Assembly: GCA_905220665.1 (NCBI GenBank)
Contig: CAJNAR010000001.1
Coordinates: 186,001-250,000 of the forward strand
Length of the DNA stretch: 64,000 bases
Origin: Albugo candida
Lineage: Eukaryota > Oomycota > Peronosporomycetes > Albuginales > Albuginaceae
Reading direction: 5' to 3'
Position numbers and translations under genes: made by a program. Numbering within the stretch: position 1 is the stretch's first letter; each line of letters begins with the position of its first letter. Shown here in pieces: positions 10,572 through 21,249 of this stretch. A model generated the notes under the pieces. It saw only the letters and a list, made by a program, of their open reading frames with translations. It was not told where the DNA came from and ran no database searches.

Positions 10572-12960
10572 ATGGTGACCCCAAAAGTAGGTTTATGACT
10601 ATTCGTTTCATAATGACGTGACACTAACGCTTGATGAATGATGCTTGATAGAATGAACAAGTTGGCAACGTTCGCGTTTGTTGCCGACTAAGACCTCTAC
10701 CTGCGAGAGAAACCAATCAAGACGAACGCAAATGTGTTCGAACAAGCGACAACATTGTCCACTACAAGGTGCGGTATTCATGCTCGTTCAATATGTATCG
10801 CATTCGTAATTCTTTGTATAGAAAGAAACGGTGTCTCACGACTTCCATTATGACCACGTCTTCACCGAAGAAGATGATCAATTAACCGTGTTCAATGCGG
10901 TAGCCCGACCGGCTGTTCAAGGTTTGATTATGTTTGTCGATATGGTTTTGTTCTAGTATATCTCACTTCTTCATGTAGATATTATAGACGGATACAACTC
11001 CACTATCCTCACTTACGGGCAAACGGCGTCGGGTAAGACGTATACATTGCAAGGTGGCGACGCAGATCGCCCTGAGGATCATGGAATAATTCCAAGAACA
11101 GCTGTCCAATTATTTAACTTCGTTGATAATGTTGATGAAAAGTTGGAATGTACAGTCAAGATCAGCCATATCGAAATCTATATGGAGCAAGTGTCCGATC
11201 TCTTGAAAGCGCAAAGATCAGGAACGAAGCTCCGAATACGGGAGGACACGCAACGTGGATTCTTTGTTGAAAATATGATCGAGACGTTTGTCACAAGCGC
11301 AGAAGACTTGATGAATCTTGTGACTGACGGAACCAAAAGGCGTGCCATGGCCGCAACCAAAATGAATGAGCGCAGCTCACGCAGTCACAGTGTCCTTTTG
11401 GTGACATTGTCTCAGAAAAATGTTGATACCCAAGTGGTCAAATCAGGAAAGCTCTACCTCGTGGATCTGGCTGGATCCGAAATGGTGAGGAGGACCGAAG
11501 CTGCTGGAAGACGGCTTGAGGAGGCGAAGATGATCAATAGATCGCTGTCTACCCTCGGAAACGTTATTCACAACTTGACCGACCCAAAGATGAATCATGT
11601 CCCGTATCGCAATTCGACACTCACTCGTATTCTTCAAGACTCCTTTGGTGGCAATTCACGGACAACACTCATTGTGAACATATCGTGCAGCGTGTGGGAT
11701 TCAACCGAGACACTTTCGACCCTTCGGTTTGGCACCCGGGCGAAAAAGATTAAGAATCAAGCAGTTATCAACGAGCGGAAGAGTGCCGATGACTTGATGG
11801 ATATTGTGACAATGCTTCAAAGGGATCTACAACTGGAAAGGAATCGTGTTGATTTGCTGAAGAATCGGCTGGAAACTTCTACCCCTCATGAAAATGTATC
11901 AGCAAGCAGCGATCAAGGACGCTCAGGAATGAGAAGTGTACCTACAAGTGCTCATGAAACGGCCATGTCATCTGAAGCAAGCACTATCGAGGATATGCAA
12001 CAGCTCCAGAAGAAATTCAGGAAGCTAGAAGAAGAATACCTGAAGGTACAGCTGGAGTCGGATCGACGAGGACTTGAAATACAAGATCTGAAAGCTCGAC
12101 TGGATAGCAAAGCTCAGTCCATGGAGTCTTTCAAATTTAGTTGCAAGGAAGCCGACAAAGAAAACAAGAGAATTGTGGCGAGATTGGAATGCTCCTTGAA
12201 AACGAAAGATAGCCAGTACAGCGTCCTCCAGTCTGATCACAAACAACTGGAGTTCAAGCACAAGGAATTGACGAATCACGCGGAGAAGCTACAACAGCAG
12301 GTTGATATGTTGTCATCACAAGGAGTCAATCGATCAAGCTTGTACGATATTGCAGAACTGCAGTCCCCAGGTGCTGGAGTTAAAGGAAAAGAAAGCGAAT
12401 ATTTGCACGCAATGCAGCAGAAGTTGGTGCATCTAGTTGCTGTACAACGGCAACTTCTTGGAAAGGTTGCAGCATCGGAAAAGAATACCAAGGAAGCGAA
12501 ACGAAAAGTTACAGTCCGTGATGACCGAATCAAGGAATTGAGAGCGAGCAATCGACGAATTACAGAGCGTTTGCGTAAGGAGGCGGAGAAGCACGTGGTT
12601 GAACTCATCCGTCTGCGAGGTCATATTTCAGACTTTCAAGGCGCACAAGACGCTCATCTTCAGAGCTATGGACATATGGAAGAACCGTTTATCAGAGCGT
12701 TGCGTGGTGGAGGAGCTGAGGGACAAGTGGATTCAATGGAGCACCCACGTCAATGGGATGATGAAGTTCGACCCATCCGTAGGGGAAGCCAATGCTCATC
12801 GACTTCCGCAACTTCAGAAGAATCGCTTGCAGAAGTGATGCGAATCCATTCGGATCAGAGACTCTAGACGAGAGTCCGCGTGCTCTCAGCGCACACGATA
12901 CAAGAAGGAAAAGCGCATACTCATTCAGCTATCGTCAAACGACACGGCCGTTATTTGTTA
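10401..12960 (+). repeat. Inverted duplication, copy A (about 2.56 kb, carries a kinesin gene)
   Basis: The reverse complement occurs at about 49621-52180. Coordinates in the two copies add to a constant 62581 at every exon boundary checked between 10401 and 12867, so no net indel is present. Substitutions noticed: one in exon 1, one in the first intron, one Arg/Lys change in exon 2, one Cys/Ser change near 12142, and two just after the stop codon. Confidence 0.93.
10572..12867 (+). CDS. Kinesin motor protein, kinesin-1-like, copy A
   Basis: Microtubule motor with an N-terminal motor domain. Exons 10572-10586, 10652-10768, 10822-10921 and 10979-12867 give 706 aa; the 15-nt first exon encodes MVTPK. 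Motor motifs in order: NVRVCCRLRPLP, the P-loop GQTASGKTYT, switch I NERSSRSHS, switch II LVDLAGSE, and HVPYRNSTLTRILQDSFGGNSRTTLI. A neck region and long coiled coils follow (about residues 360-610), then a polar tail. The GGNSRTTL and ST-LRFG-RAKKIKN stretch most resembles conventional kinesin heavy chains, but the tail is short for kinesin-1 and no cargo-binding IAK motif is seen. An almost identical copy lies inverted at 49714-52009. Confidence 0.9.
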
Positions 12961-12964
12961 TCTA

Positions 12965-13165
12965 TTGTCATAGTGTTTTATAGTTGTTGTAGTGTTTTGT
13001 TGTTGTCGTTGTAGTGTGTTGTTGTTGTTGTTGTAGTGTTTTGTTGTTGTTGTTGTAGTGTTTTGTTGTTGTTGTTGTTGTAGTGTTTCGTTGTTGTTGT
13101 AGTGTTTTGTTGTTGTTATAGTATTTTGTTGATGTTGCAGTGTTTTGTAGTTGTTCAAGTAATAG
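12965..13165. repeat. Minisatellite of ~19-25 nt GTTGTTGTAGTGTTTT-type units
   Basis: About nine imperfect units built from GTAGTGTTTTGTTG plus a variable number of GTT triplets. The array lies directly after the kinesin copy A gene, starting near 12965. The same motif in reverse complement follows copy B at 49488-49620, with different unit number and length, so the arrays are homologous but have diverged. Confidence 0.9.
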
Positions 13166-13350
13166 TGTAAACATGTCGAAATTGTAAAAGTGAGCTGGTA
13201 AAATGAGAAATGTTTTGCCGTGCTCGCTTTGTTTTACTATATTATACTTATGTGCTACTCATTGCGTACATTACGTATTGCATTCTTACAAGATACACCG
13301 TATTGCATTCTTACAAGATACACATTCAACAAATAGCCAGCTTCTGATCA
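13165..13350. repeat. Diverged continuation of the inverted duplication past the minisatellite
   Basis: The stretch GTTCAAGTAATAGTGTAAAC and the following ~180 bp align with the reverse complement of about 49310-49480, but with many substitutions and small indels, unlike the nearly identical kinesin unit. It shows the duplication originally extended further and is older than the identity of the core suggests. Confidence 0.7.
13274..13323. repeat. Perfect 25-bp tandem duplication
   Basis: The 25-nt unit beginning CGTATTGCATTCTTACAAGA occurs twice in immediate succession (13274-13298 and 13299-13323). The homologous flank of copy B has a single diverged version, so the duplication arose in copy A only. 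Confidence 0.92.
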
Positions 13351-14123
13351 ATGATGACGTTTCGATCGAAGTTGATCTACGCAAAACGCGATTCATCCAG
13401 CCATCTGAGAGCTTAAGTTGAGCTGGCAAGTGTCATGCCAAGTTTTTATGTGAAGTAGGGTAACTTTCGACCATGTTCGCCTGGATTCACAAGCCTTCAT
13501 CTGTTCATGCTATTGATTGCACACTATATCAACGCAGGTAATCAGTAATCTTGATGGAGAAAAGCGCGTTGGAGATAGATATCATTCCGCCCGAGATGTT
13601 CATCTTGATCGAGATATTTCATTCCTTAGCTCAAAGCGCTGCGCCGAATAAAATGAATAATACTCAATATGAACATGAGCATTTTCGTAAGCTGTAGCAA
13701 TCTTGATCATGCTTCTTACCATCCAGCTGGCTACATGTACTTACGATGAACAAGATTCATATGATCACGGTAGTTGTGACGAAGCTGCTCGTGCATGTTG
13801 AGTTTGCACGCTATGCATCCCAATCTGAAATGTCAAAAGCACGGTGGTCTTACGCGACACCCAATCCAATTGATTCATTAACACTTGGAGCTACCTCCTC
13901 GTAAATATAAAGCTGAATAATCTCCAATAAATGCGCGCCCGAGTATATGGGAATTGGAAGTTGATTTCTGTTATTGATATATCAAAATTTAAAGCTATTT
14001 TTTGTTGCAACTCATCTGATGTTTTCTGTCGAGCGACTTGCAACAATGCTCAACGCGCGCATCAAAATGTCATCCTGCAATTCATAACAGCAATACTTCT
14101 GTTAACTGTTCAAATCGAGGATC
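13351..14123. other. Intergenic region before TRAPPC8
   Basis: About 770 bp with many stops in all frames. A plus-strand open frame at 13931-14152 overlaps the TRAPPC8 start in another frame and has no motif. No gene or RNA gene is supported; the 3' part should contain the TRAPPC8 promoter. Confidence 0.4.
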
Positions 14124-17100
14124 ATGGAAACTGCAGAGGCATGGGCTCATGAAGTATTTGCGCCCGTTATTTTGACCTGTACGACAGCAGAAGTCGAACG
14201 GCTCGCACAGAAAAATAGCATGTGCTTTACAGATATACTGAATGCATTTACATCTCTCTCCAAACTCCAAACATCCGTTCGTTCTGTAAATAATACGCTT
14301 CAGCTTCAGTCATTCCGATTTCGCTTCCTCGGAGCCAAAGAATTCGACACAGTATCCGTCTCAGACGCGACACAAATCTTAAATCAAGTGATCTCACTCC
14401 ATACGCCGCGTGGGTTCCATGTAAGCGGTACGGAGAGCGCAAATGATCGAGAACGCATGCAAAAAGGCTGCGAAATTGTCAACTTGGATCTTCCTCATGT
14501 GTCTTGCGCTCAGGATGTACCGACGTACTTGAAGTCAATTGGAGTTCCTATGGAGTGCGACGGGGGTGAAGCCAATATGGACGCTATTCTTCCATGGTAT
14601 CAGGCGTTCAAAAGAGCATTTATGGATACATTTCGATGTGAGGATTTCTCGCTGCTTACACAGCCAATTGCTATGCTGCTGGTAGTTTCTTCGACAGAAA
14701 GTAACCCGCGGCACTCATTTGAAGAACTTGGTGCGATAAAAAATCTTCCAGCTGCTTTTTTGCAAGGATTATATGATCCCAACATCAGTAAATATCATCT
14801 TATTGTGCACGATTGCCAGGAAGCTGAAGGAACATCCATTGATCCTGACGCGATTTATCAAAACTTGAGACTCCCCAACGCTTACGGCTCTGTGTTACGC
14901 TTTAATTCCACTCGAGGGATTGGAGAAATTGCTAATACAAAGGCGAGGATACCACCATTCGATTCAAACCTTTTGGAAAATAACTCGCTTGGCTTCGATA
15001 TCACTGGGACAGCGCTCACAAGGGAGGATATCGCTATACTGCGAGCATTTGTCCATAAATTTGGGGTGCAGTTCGTACTTCCGTGTTTAGAAGCTCGAAT
15101 TTTCCAACTCAATGAAGTGGTATCATCCATGAAAAAAGGCGTCAAGAACGTCTTTAAATCGTGGCTACGGAAACCAAAGGAATTATCATCTCGTACGGCT
15201 TCATTCACAAGTTCGTTGAGCACCAGTGGAGCCAAGTTGGTAAGCGATCCTACACTGGCCACCCGAAGTGTCACGTACCGATTTGATTCCATCGAAGCAC
15301 AGACGCGATTACTAGCGGACACGGCCTTTATGCTTGGTGATTACGATCTCGCGCTACAAACGTATCGGCTTGTGCGGGACGACTACAAGTCGGACCGCTC
15401 CGTTTATCATTGTGCGAATGCGAACGAAATGATCGCATTGTGTCTCTTATTGAGCAAAGGTTCACCGATGCAAATGACAAACGCACTTGAAGCTGCGTGG
15501 ACAATATATTCAAAAGCTCCTCTGAATCCTCAGATAAGCCGTTTGGCTGTGCGGAATGCTATCATTGCTGGCGAGATGTACCACACACTCAGTCATTCTG
15601 GTTTATTGACAGATTATATGGATGGTGCTTCGGCTTCGCTGATACGTGGCTCCGCAATGGAGCAAGGAATTTGCTCAGCGATATTGACAGAGCGTGCAGC
15701 GTACTGTGATATCCAAATGCGACTTCCAAGGTTCAGAAAGTATGGATTCCGGATGGTTATGGCTGGACACATTTATGATTCTTTGGGACATTGTGCTCAT
15801 GCTGCTCGATGTTACACGCTTGCTCGAGGGATTTATGACGCGAGTGGCTGGCATCAAGTCGAGGACCATATCAACTTTACACTGGCACAACAAGCCAACC
15901 GGCTGCATGATCCTTTAGCGTCGATCATGCTTTTCCTGAAGCTTATCGGGACTGGACGGAATTCCGCTAGTCAGCAAGAAGCCTTGTTGTATGAGTTTGG
16001 ACACATTGTGAAAGAATTCCTCGCCAATCCGCATGCAACTTGTAATGGGCTGGAAGGCACAGCGGTCGATGTACGAGTGGTCCCGCATTCCAATGGAGAT
16101 AAGAAGTTGGTGATCAAAGAGTTGTGTATGCCGGAGATCGAGGACAAGTCGACAGTAGTGTTCGCACCGCTAAATGCGGTGGGAATCGATCGACAGGTGG
16201 ATGGGAACGCGCTCGAACGCGGAGAATGGGAACGAATAGAGCAGATTCTCGCACAAGAAAATCGAGCTCACCATTCCGCTATCGAAGCTATTGCTGATAC
16301 CAATCCTCGATCGCGATTTTCCGCTGTGTATTCGTCCGGGTTGTCACGTAGCACGAATATTTGGCTAGCTGCACAAGCCGCTGAAGAAGCCGCCAGCAAC
16401 CTTCAAAGTCGATCGAAACGCCACGTAATATCCGTCGAAAAGCCCGACACGTATGCAGTTGGTGAGCTGATGTACGTGGAATTCGTAATGAAGAATGCTT
16501 TGTCGTGTGCTGTAAACGTTGAGGGCATTCACGTGTTTGGGATCATGGAAATCCAAGTGGGCAACCCACAAATAGCCACTTACGAGTTTCCGGAATGGCA
16601 TACTGATACTCCGCGCGTGCAAGTCAACACGACAAATATTCAATTGCTTCCTTGCAGTGAGAGAAGTGTCCGTCTATCGCTGTGTCCAAGTACCGAAGGT
16701 CTGCTTCGAATCACTGGCGTTCGATGGTCGATTTGCGGAGGAGATGTCAATGGAGAACATACGTTTAGTCTTCCAGGTCTTCTGCTTCATGACACACGAG
16801 CGCATCGGGAAAGTCGAGTTAGAGCGCCCAATGTATCCTTGCTCGCCAGAGTCACAAGCAATATGCCTTGGTTGGGTGTCAAGATCGATCATTCACAAAA
16901 CAAAACATTCTTTGTCGGCGAGATATTCTCCCTAAATGTCAGTTTGAATAATGCTGGAAACGCCACATTGGCCAATTTGCAACTGCTTTGTCCAGATGTG
17001 GCAGCATGTGTCGAAATAGATGGGAAAGTAGCACCGTTTATTGGAAGCAGCGGCCGACTGATTGATTTGCGGGCTATCATTTTGCATCCTGGGGAACAAC

Positions 17101-18290
17101 GACATGTCAAACTTTGGGCACGTGCACGGGAAAGTGGAAAGCGTCCTGTTCGTCTGCTGTTCCGCTATAGTCGTGACGGCGCGGACTGCTATCGCTCTGT
17201 TCGGATGAAGCTAAATGTGACGTTCGTTCCAAGCGTCCGTGTGAGTTACGCTGTGCGCCAGAGCGTGACTCGAGCTGGGGAATACATTCTCGGTATCACT
17301 GTATGGAACGAGTCCGTGCCGGATGGACACACGCCCGGCAAACACGTGATATCCATCGATCAATTCGTATGCTGCAGCAAACGATGGAAATTGGAAAAGT
17401 TGGCAGAATTCGACGAGTTGGAAATTGACTGCCAGGAAGCATGCACCATGTACTTTTGTGTGAAGGGAACGACACAAAACTTCACATTTGATGCGTGTTT
17501 ACGAAATGGAGAGACGTATGATTTCCCGATGAAGCAATTTCTGTGCTTGGACAATGCGAGAAATATGGAGATAGAACATCGATTGGCCATGCAGCAAGCA
17601 GACGACGGAAGTCTGAGTCGCGAAGCTGGGTTTCGGTCCATCCAAAGTGTTCGTCGCGAGAACAAAGCGAGTCAAGCTATTGATACTGATCAGATCAGCT
17701 CTCAAGTTGATTGTTGTCAGCCGTGTTTGGAGGAAGCATTGGCAATCTCTGCCGATATGGACGCCCACTTTGTCCTTTTATGGTCGATTCCAGGCGAAAG
17801 TAGTCGCATTGTCGGACAAGAAAACATCGTATCCGCGCGTATTCGATCAAAATCAAATTGGGAGTTGGAAGTGAATGGAATGAATCCATTGACAATGACG
17901 CTTTCGTATCCGGAAAAAGTCGAGCTCAAGGTCGCGGGTGGAGGTTTTTTTGCACAAATCGATGTGAATGTGGCCATTCGGAATAATTTGTTGTCATCCC
18001 ATCCGCCCATCGCGTTTTTGTTTCATGCTTTGCAGGACACGACGTCGACGGGGAAGAAGAGATGTCATCCTTGCTTTCATTGGGCTGGTCTCACAAGGAA
18101 ACTAGTGACCGAATTCGCTTCCGGAGCACAAGTTATTGTACCACTGAAAGCATGCTTCACGACCGCTGGAGAATATAATCTGAATCAGATCCAACTCGTT
18201 CTCTATTCGAAAGACATGAACACGTCGCATGTGGTCACAACGTCCACAGAGTATGTGATATCGGTCAGGTTTCCGACTTTGTGTCAATGA
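14124..18290 (+). CDS. TRAPPC8: TRAPP complex subunit 8 (TRAPPC8/Trs85-like)
   Basis: Large subunit specific to TRAPPIII, a tethering/GEF complex for Rab1/Ypt1 acting in ER-Golgi traffic and autophagy. Single uninterrupted exon of 1388 aa, close to the usual family length of about 1,400. Diagnostic N-terminal features are FAPVILTCTTAEVERLAQKN (the family's open 'SPVIxVxxSxxAexicxKN' segment), and a Trs85-type region running to about residue 500 with the TPR-like helical part after SIEAQTRLLADTAFMLGDYD. The C-terminal third is beta-rich with Ig-like segments, as in TRAPPC8. The ATG at 14124 is the first plausible start. It ends 5 bp from the stop codon of the convergent STIL-like gene, so 3' UTRs must overlap. 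Confidence 0.85.
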   Translation: METAEAWAHEVFAPVILTCTTAEVERLAQKNSMCFTDILNAFTSLSKLQTSVRSVNNTLQLQSFRFRFLGAKEFDTVSVSDATQILNQVISLHTPRGFHVSGTESANDRERMQKGCEIVNLDLPHVSCAQDVPTYLKSIGVPMECDGGEANMDAILPWYQAFKRAFMDTFRCEDFSLLTQPIAMLLVVSSTESNPRHSFEELGAIKNLPAAFLQGLYDPNISKYHLIVHDCQEAEGTSIDPDAIYQNLRLPNAYGSVLRFNSTRGIGEIANTKARIPPFDSNLLENNSLGFDITGTALTREDIAILRAFVHKFGVQFVLPCLEARIFQLNEVVSSMKKGVKNVFKSWLRKPKELSSRTASFTSSLSTSGAKLVSDPTLATRSVTYRFDSIEAQTRLLADTAFMLGDYDLALQTYRLVRDDYKSDRSVYHCANANEMIALCLLLSKGSPMQMTNALEAAWTIYSKAPLNPQISRLAVRNAIIAGEMYHTLSHSGLLTDYMDGASASLIRGSAMEQGICSAILTERAAYCDIQMRLPRFRKYGFRMVMAGHIYDSLGHCAHAARCYTLARGIYDASGWHQVEDHINFTLAQQANRLHDPLASIMLFLKLIGTGRNSASQQEALLYEFGHIVKEFLANPHATCNGLEGTAVDVRVVPHSNGDKKLVIKELCMPEIEDKSTVVFAPLNAVGIDRQVDGNALERGEWERIEQILAQENRAHHSAIEAIADTNPRSRFSAVYSSGLSRSTNIWLAAQAAEEAASNLQSRSKRHVISVEKPDTYAVGELMYVEFVMKNALSCAVNVEGIHVFGIMEIQVGNPQIATYEFPEWHTDTPRVQVNTTNIQLLPCSERSVRLSLCPSTEGLLRITGVRWSICGGDVNGEHTFSLPGLLLHDTRAHRESRVRAPNVSLLARVTSNMPWLGVKIDHSQNKTFFVGEIFSLNVSLNNAGNATLANLQLLCPDVAACVEIDGKVAPFIGSSGRLIDLRAIILHPGEQRHVKLWARARESGKRPVRLLFRYSRDGADCYRSVRMKLNVTFVPSVRVSYAVRQSVTRAGEYILGITVWNESVPDGHTPGKHVISIDQFVCCSKRWKLEKLAEFDELEIDCQEACTMYFCVKGTTQNFTFDACLRNGETYDFPMKQFLCLDNARNMEIEHRLAMQQADDGSLSREAGFRSIQSVRRENKASQAIDTDQISSQVDCCQPCLEEALAISADMDAHFVLLWSIPGESSRIVGQENIVSARIRSKSNWELEVNGMNPLTMTLSYPEKVELKVAGGGFFAQIDVNVAIRNNLLSSHPPIAFLFHALQDTTSTGKKRCHPCFHWAGLTRKLVTEFASGAQVIVPLKACFTTAGEYNLNQIQLVLYSKDMNTSHVVTTSTEYVISVRFPTLCQ

Positions 18291-18295
18291 GTGGC

Positions 18296-20647
18296 TCAAG
18301 TCTGTTTCCGAGCATATCGTCGCTCAATATCTCGCATCTCCTGATCGTCGGAATCAGAGTCAATAAAGCAAATGGATCGGATTTTTGGGATTGTAATGCT
18401 TTTAATTGCGCCCGTGTCCAATTGTGTTGTAAATGCGAGGCGATTCGATGGAATCTCCAGATGGGTTGGTGATGACAATGGCTCTGCGTCCATTTTGGGC
18501 GATATCGTACAAGCTGTATCCTGACTATCGGTGGGAGAAGTTTCTGCTTCTGTTGGGACGATGAGTGTCGGCGTTTGTGCATTTGTGTCCAATTTGCGGG
18601 TTTCAGCGTTTCCCTGATCCAGGAAAGAGTTGGTGGAAGAGATATCTGAATTCGAACAAGGTGAGCTGAGTTCAAGTGAGCTTAGCTCCGACTCGAATGC
18701 AACGTTGTGGTCCTCTTTGATACGTGGTGAGTGCACAATCTCCTGCAATTGACGCACTTGATCTTGTAAGCAGTGCAATTGCTTCTGTTGATGCTCGAGT
18801 ATTTCTTGGTGCTGCAAAGTCAGCCGCTTCTGCATCTGACAGCAATCACGATCTGCTTTCACTGACGTCAAGCTTGTTGAGCTGCGATTGATGACGGTGA
18901 TGCTTTTTGATCTTGATGGGTTCTCTGAAGTCTCCAATTTTTCCGGTCGCGAGCTTGCTACTGGGACGCATTTATCTTCTGCTTCGCTTGGATGTGATGG
19001 AGCCAAAAGCAGTGGCTTGGAGGACGTTCTCGTTTGTGTCCAATTTGAGCTCGTGTTAGCATCTGCTCGAGGACGAAAAACGAGATTTTCAGCGAGATTT
19101 CTTATTCCGATCGCACAAATTTGTGCGTCCGAAAGCACTGTTGTAATTTCTTTGACAGCGGCAGAGTGGATGGCTTCGATATAGTCTTCACCATACTTGC
19201 ATTCCAGAAAGCGAGGAAGGGCATTAGCAGCTTTGGATGTCGACGTTGAGGGAAATAAGACGACAAGGAAGCTGCTGGTTGTCGGTGTGACCCGTTCACT
19301 GATAAGAGAAGAGAAGAAGAAGGAGACGCAAGTATCGTACAACACTTTGCTGACAGACAGCCTTGCACTGATTTCTTCCCATGTGCTCTCAAGATCCACA
19401 AGTCCGGCGATCCATACTCCGACGATCGGCCTTTTAGATACAAGTGGATCCATCTTTAACAGCGGAACTGCCTTTCGGAACTGATCCAGTGTCACGTAGC
19501 CATTATGATACTCTTTCGAGCCAAAATTTGCGCCATCACTGCCCATCAAAGACGAAACGATCGGTGTGCATAACAGTGGAAGGCTTTTTATCATTGTGAA
19601 TGTGAGAGGAATTCGTGGAAGAAAAATTTCCAGAACAGCTGTCGCGTTCTGCTTGCTGTTTCGTCTGATCAAAAGATGAGCCTACACTCAGCATTCAATC
19701 AATGAGTAAGGCCGTCGCAGACCCTCTCTGGTTGTCATACCTCGATAGCGTTGACAAAGATTTGGCTCCCATCAGTCTGATATCGCTTCTGTGTGTTTTG
19801 AAGCCTTTCTTGATACATTTCCTGCATGCCGCAATCAAACCATGGTCACAGTATCAAAATTGGAAGAGAAACAGACCTCTGTAGCCTGTAGAGACCCTGA
19901 ACCTTCCTTTACGTTATATACTGGGAGCTTACAATCCGCATGAGACAACTGAGCATAGCGTTAGTACTCTGGATCTGACCAACCTCACAATACCTTGGAA
20001 TCAGATGCAAGCAGTTGTAATTTTGAGATCTCTCCCGCACGAGATAGCGTTTTGACCTGAAGCCATCCAATAGGCCCATGCAGACCAGAATCGTGCCCCA
20101 CATCCAGTAGCAATTGACTCACAATATCGGTTCGAATTTCAAATTTTGGTAATAGCTTTTCAAATACGATAGTAAAAGGCCCCGCGAGCACTCGACGATC
20201 CCTTAACGTAAAAAATAAATAAACATTCGCATATTGAGACTTTTAAACGTACCATAAGACGCTTTTGACATTCGGAAAGTGAATCTCACCAAAATGAAGT
20301 CGTTCTCCTTGTGTTGCAGGAAGGTGGCGCGTTTTTGCGCGTGATGCACAGAATGTCATCGAAGATCGATTAGATACGGGAGATACTGTCGTAAGTCGCA
20401 TTGGAGGATGGGCGTGTTTGGTGCAATCATCGTCCTCACTGGAGTCCGGGAAAAATGAGCTTTTATGTTCAGTGATGTTTGGAGCGGTGTGTGGATCACT
20501 TGCAGTGACATTTTGCGCATCAAAAGGGTTCGTGGCAAGTGATTTTGGCTTGTTGAATGATCTTTGTGACTTGAAATTTGATATAGTCTGGTCGCTGTCG
20601 CTATAGTCGACATCAAAACGTTCAAAATCATCGAGCGGATGTGCCAT
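18296..20647 (-). CDS. STIL: STIL / Ana2 / SAS-5-like centriole duplication protein
   Basis: Scaffold that recruits SAS-6 during centriole (basal body) assembly. Five exons on the minus strand: 20647-20253, 20201-19994, 19927-19877, 19821-19741 and 19681-18296. They give 706 aa with frame kept throughout; one intron has a perfect TACTAAC branch site. Family-like segments: SVLWDRRV early (STIL 'LWDP'), KLPVYNV, and the strongest match, GYVTLDQFRKAVPLLKMDP followed by RPIVGVWIAG. A short central coiled coil (EILEHQQKQLHCLQDQVRQL) matches the STIL oligomerisation helix. The C-terminus (IPKIRSICFIDSDSDDQEMR) may be a reduced STAN-like module. Expected in an organism that builds flagellated zoospores. 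The long acidic/serine N-terminus is not conserved. Confidence 0.72.
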
Positions 20648-21249
20648 GGAAATCATTATAACGCATTGATTCCAATCAAGATTGTCTCGAATCAATTGGT
20701 TGAAATTATGTATTATTTATTCTGTGATTTGCTATAATAATCTCTTTCTGGATTGGACATAATTCGATTCTAATAAGAATCAGATGATTACAAATGCTCG
20801 ATGACATCATTGCTTTCGTTTAACTTGTCCAGCTGGCAGTCGGTGAAACGCTTTTAGTTTTAATAATATTTAAGATGACTGACCACATCTCACCTTCTTT
20901 TTTCGTATCCTATGAGGCTAAATATACTTCCAAGTCAATAATTCCTTTAAATGCACATATTTAATTGGTTTGTCGTATCAGATCGCTCTTATCTTCTATT
21001 TTTCATCAATCGAGCAGCTGATTCTGTGACATGTCGACTGGGAACTGCATAAAGATATTCTTGCGTGCTGTTCCAGCTTGCTGTACTATCGAAAGAGGTT
21101 TTCTCATCTGTACTTTTTCTTTTCCCCTATTTTAAATCTCTCTCACTGAGCGACAAGCTTGAGATCTCGCTGCTGTTCGCATCCTTGTGTTACCTGCGAC
21201 GCACGAATCCGGTTTCTCTGCTCTGTAATAGCTGTCTTTGGCAAGCGAT
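20648..21249. other. AT-rich divergent intergenic region (STIL-like / PI4K-like)
   Basis: About 600 bp of AT-rich sequence between divergent start codons with no supported gene. It includes several T-rich and CTCTC-type stretches near 21110-21160 that could be part of the kinase gene's promoter; no specific element can be assigned. Confidence 0.4.

Noticed and set aside
12958..13174. Open frames on the minus strand encoding Asn/Thr/Gln-rich repeats
   Set aside because: They are translations of the minisatellite in two frames, with no flanking gene signals; the array is non-coding repeat.
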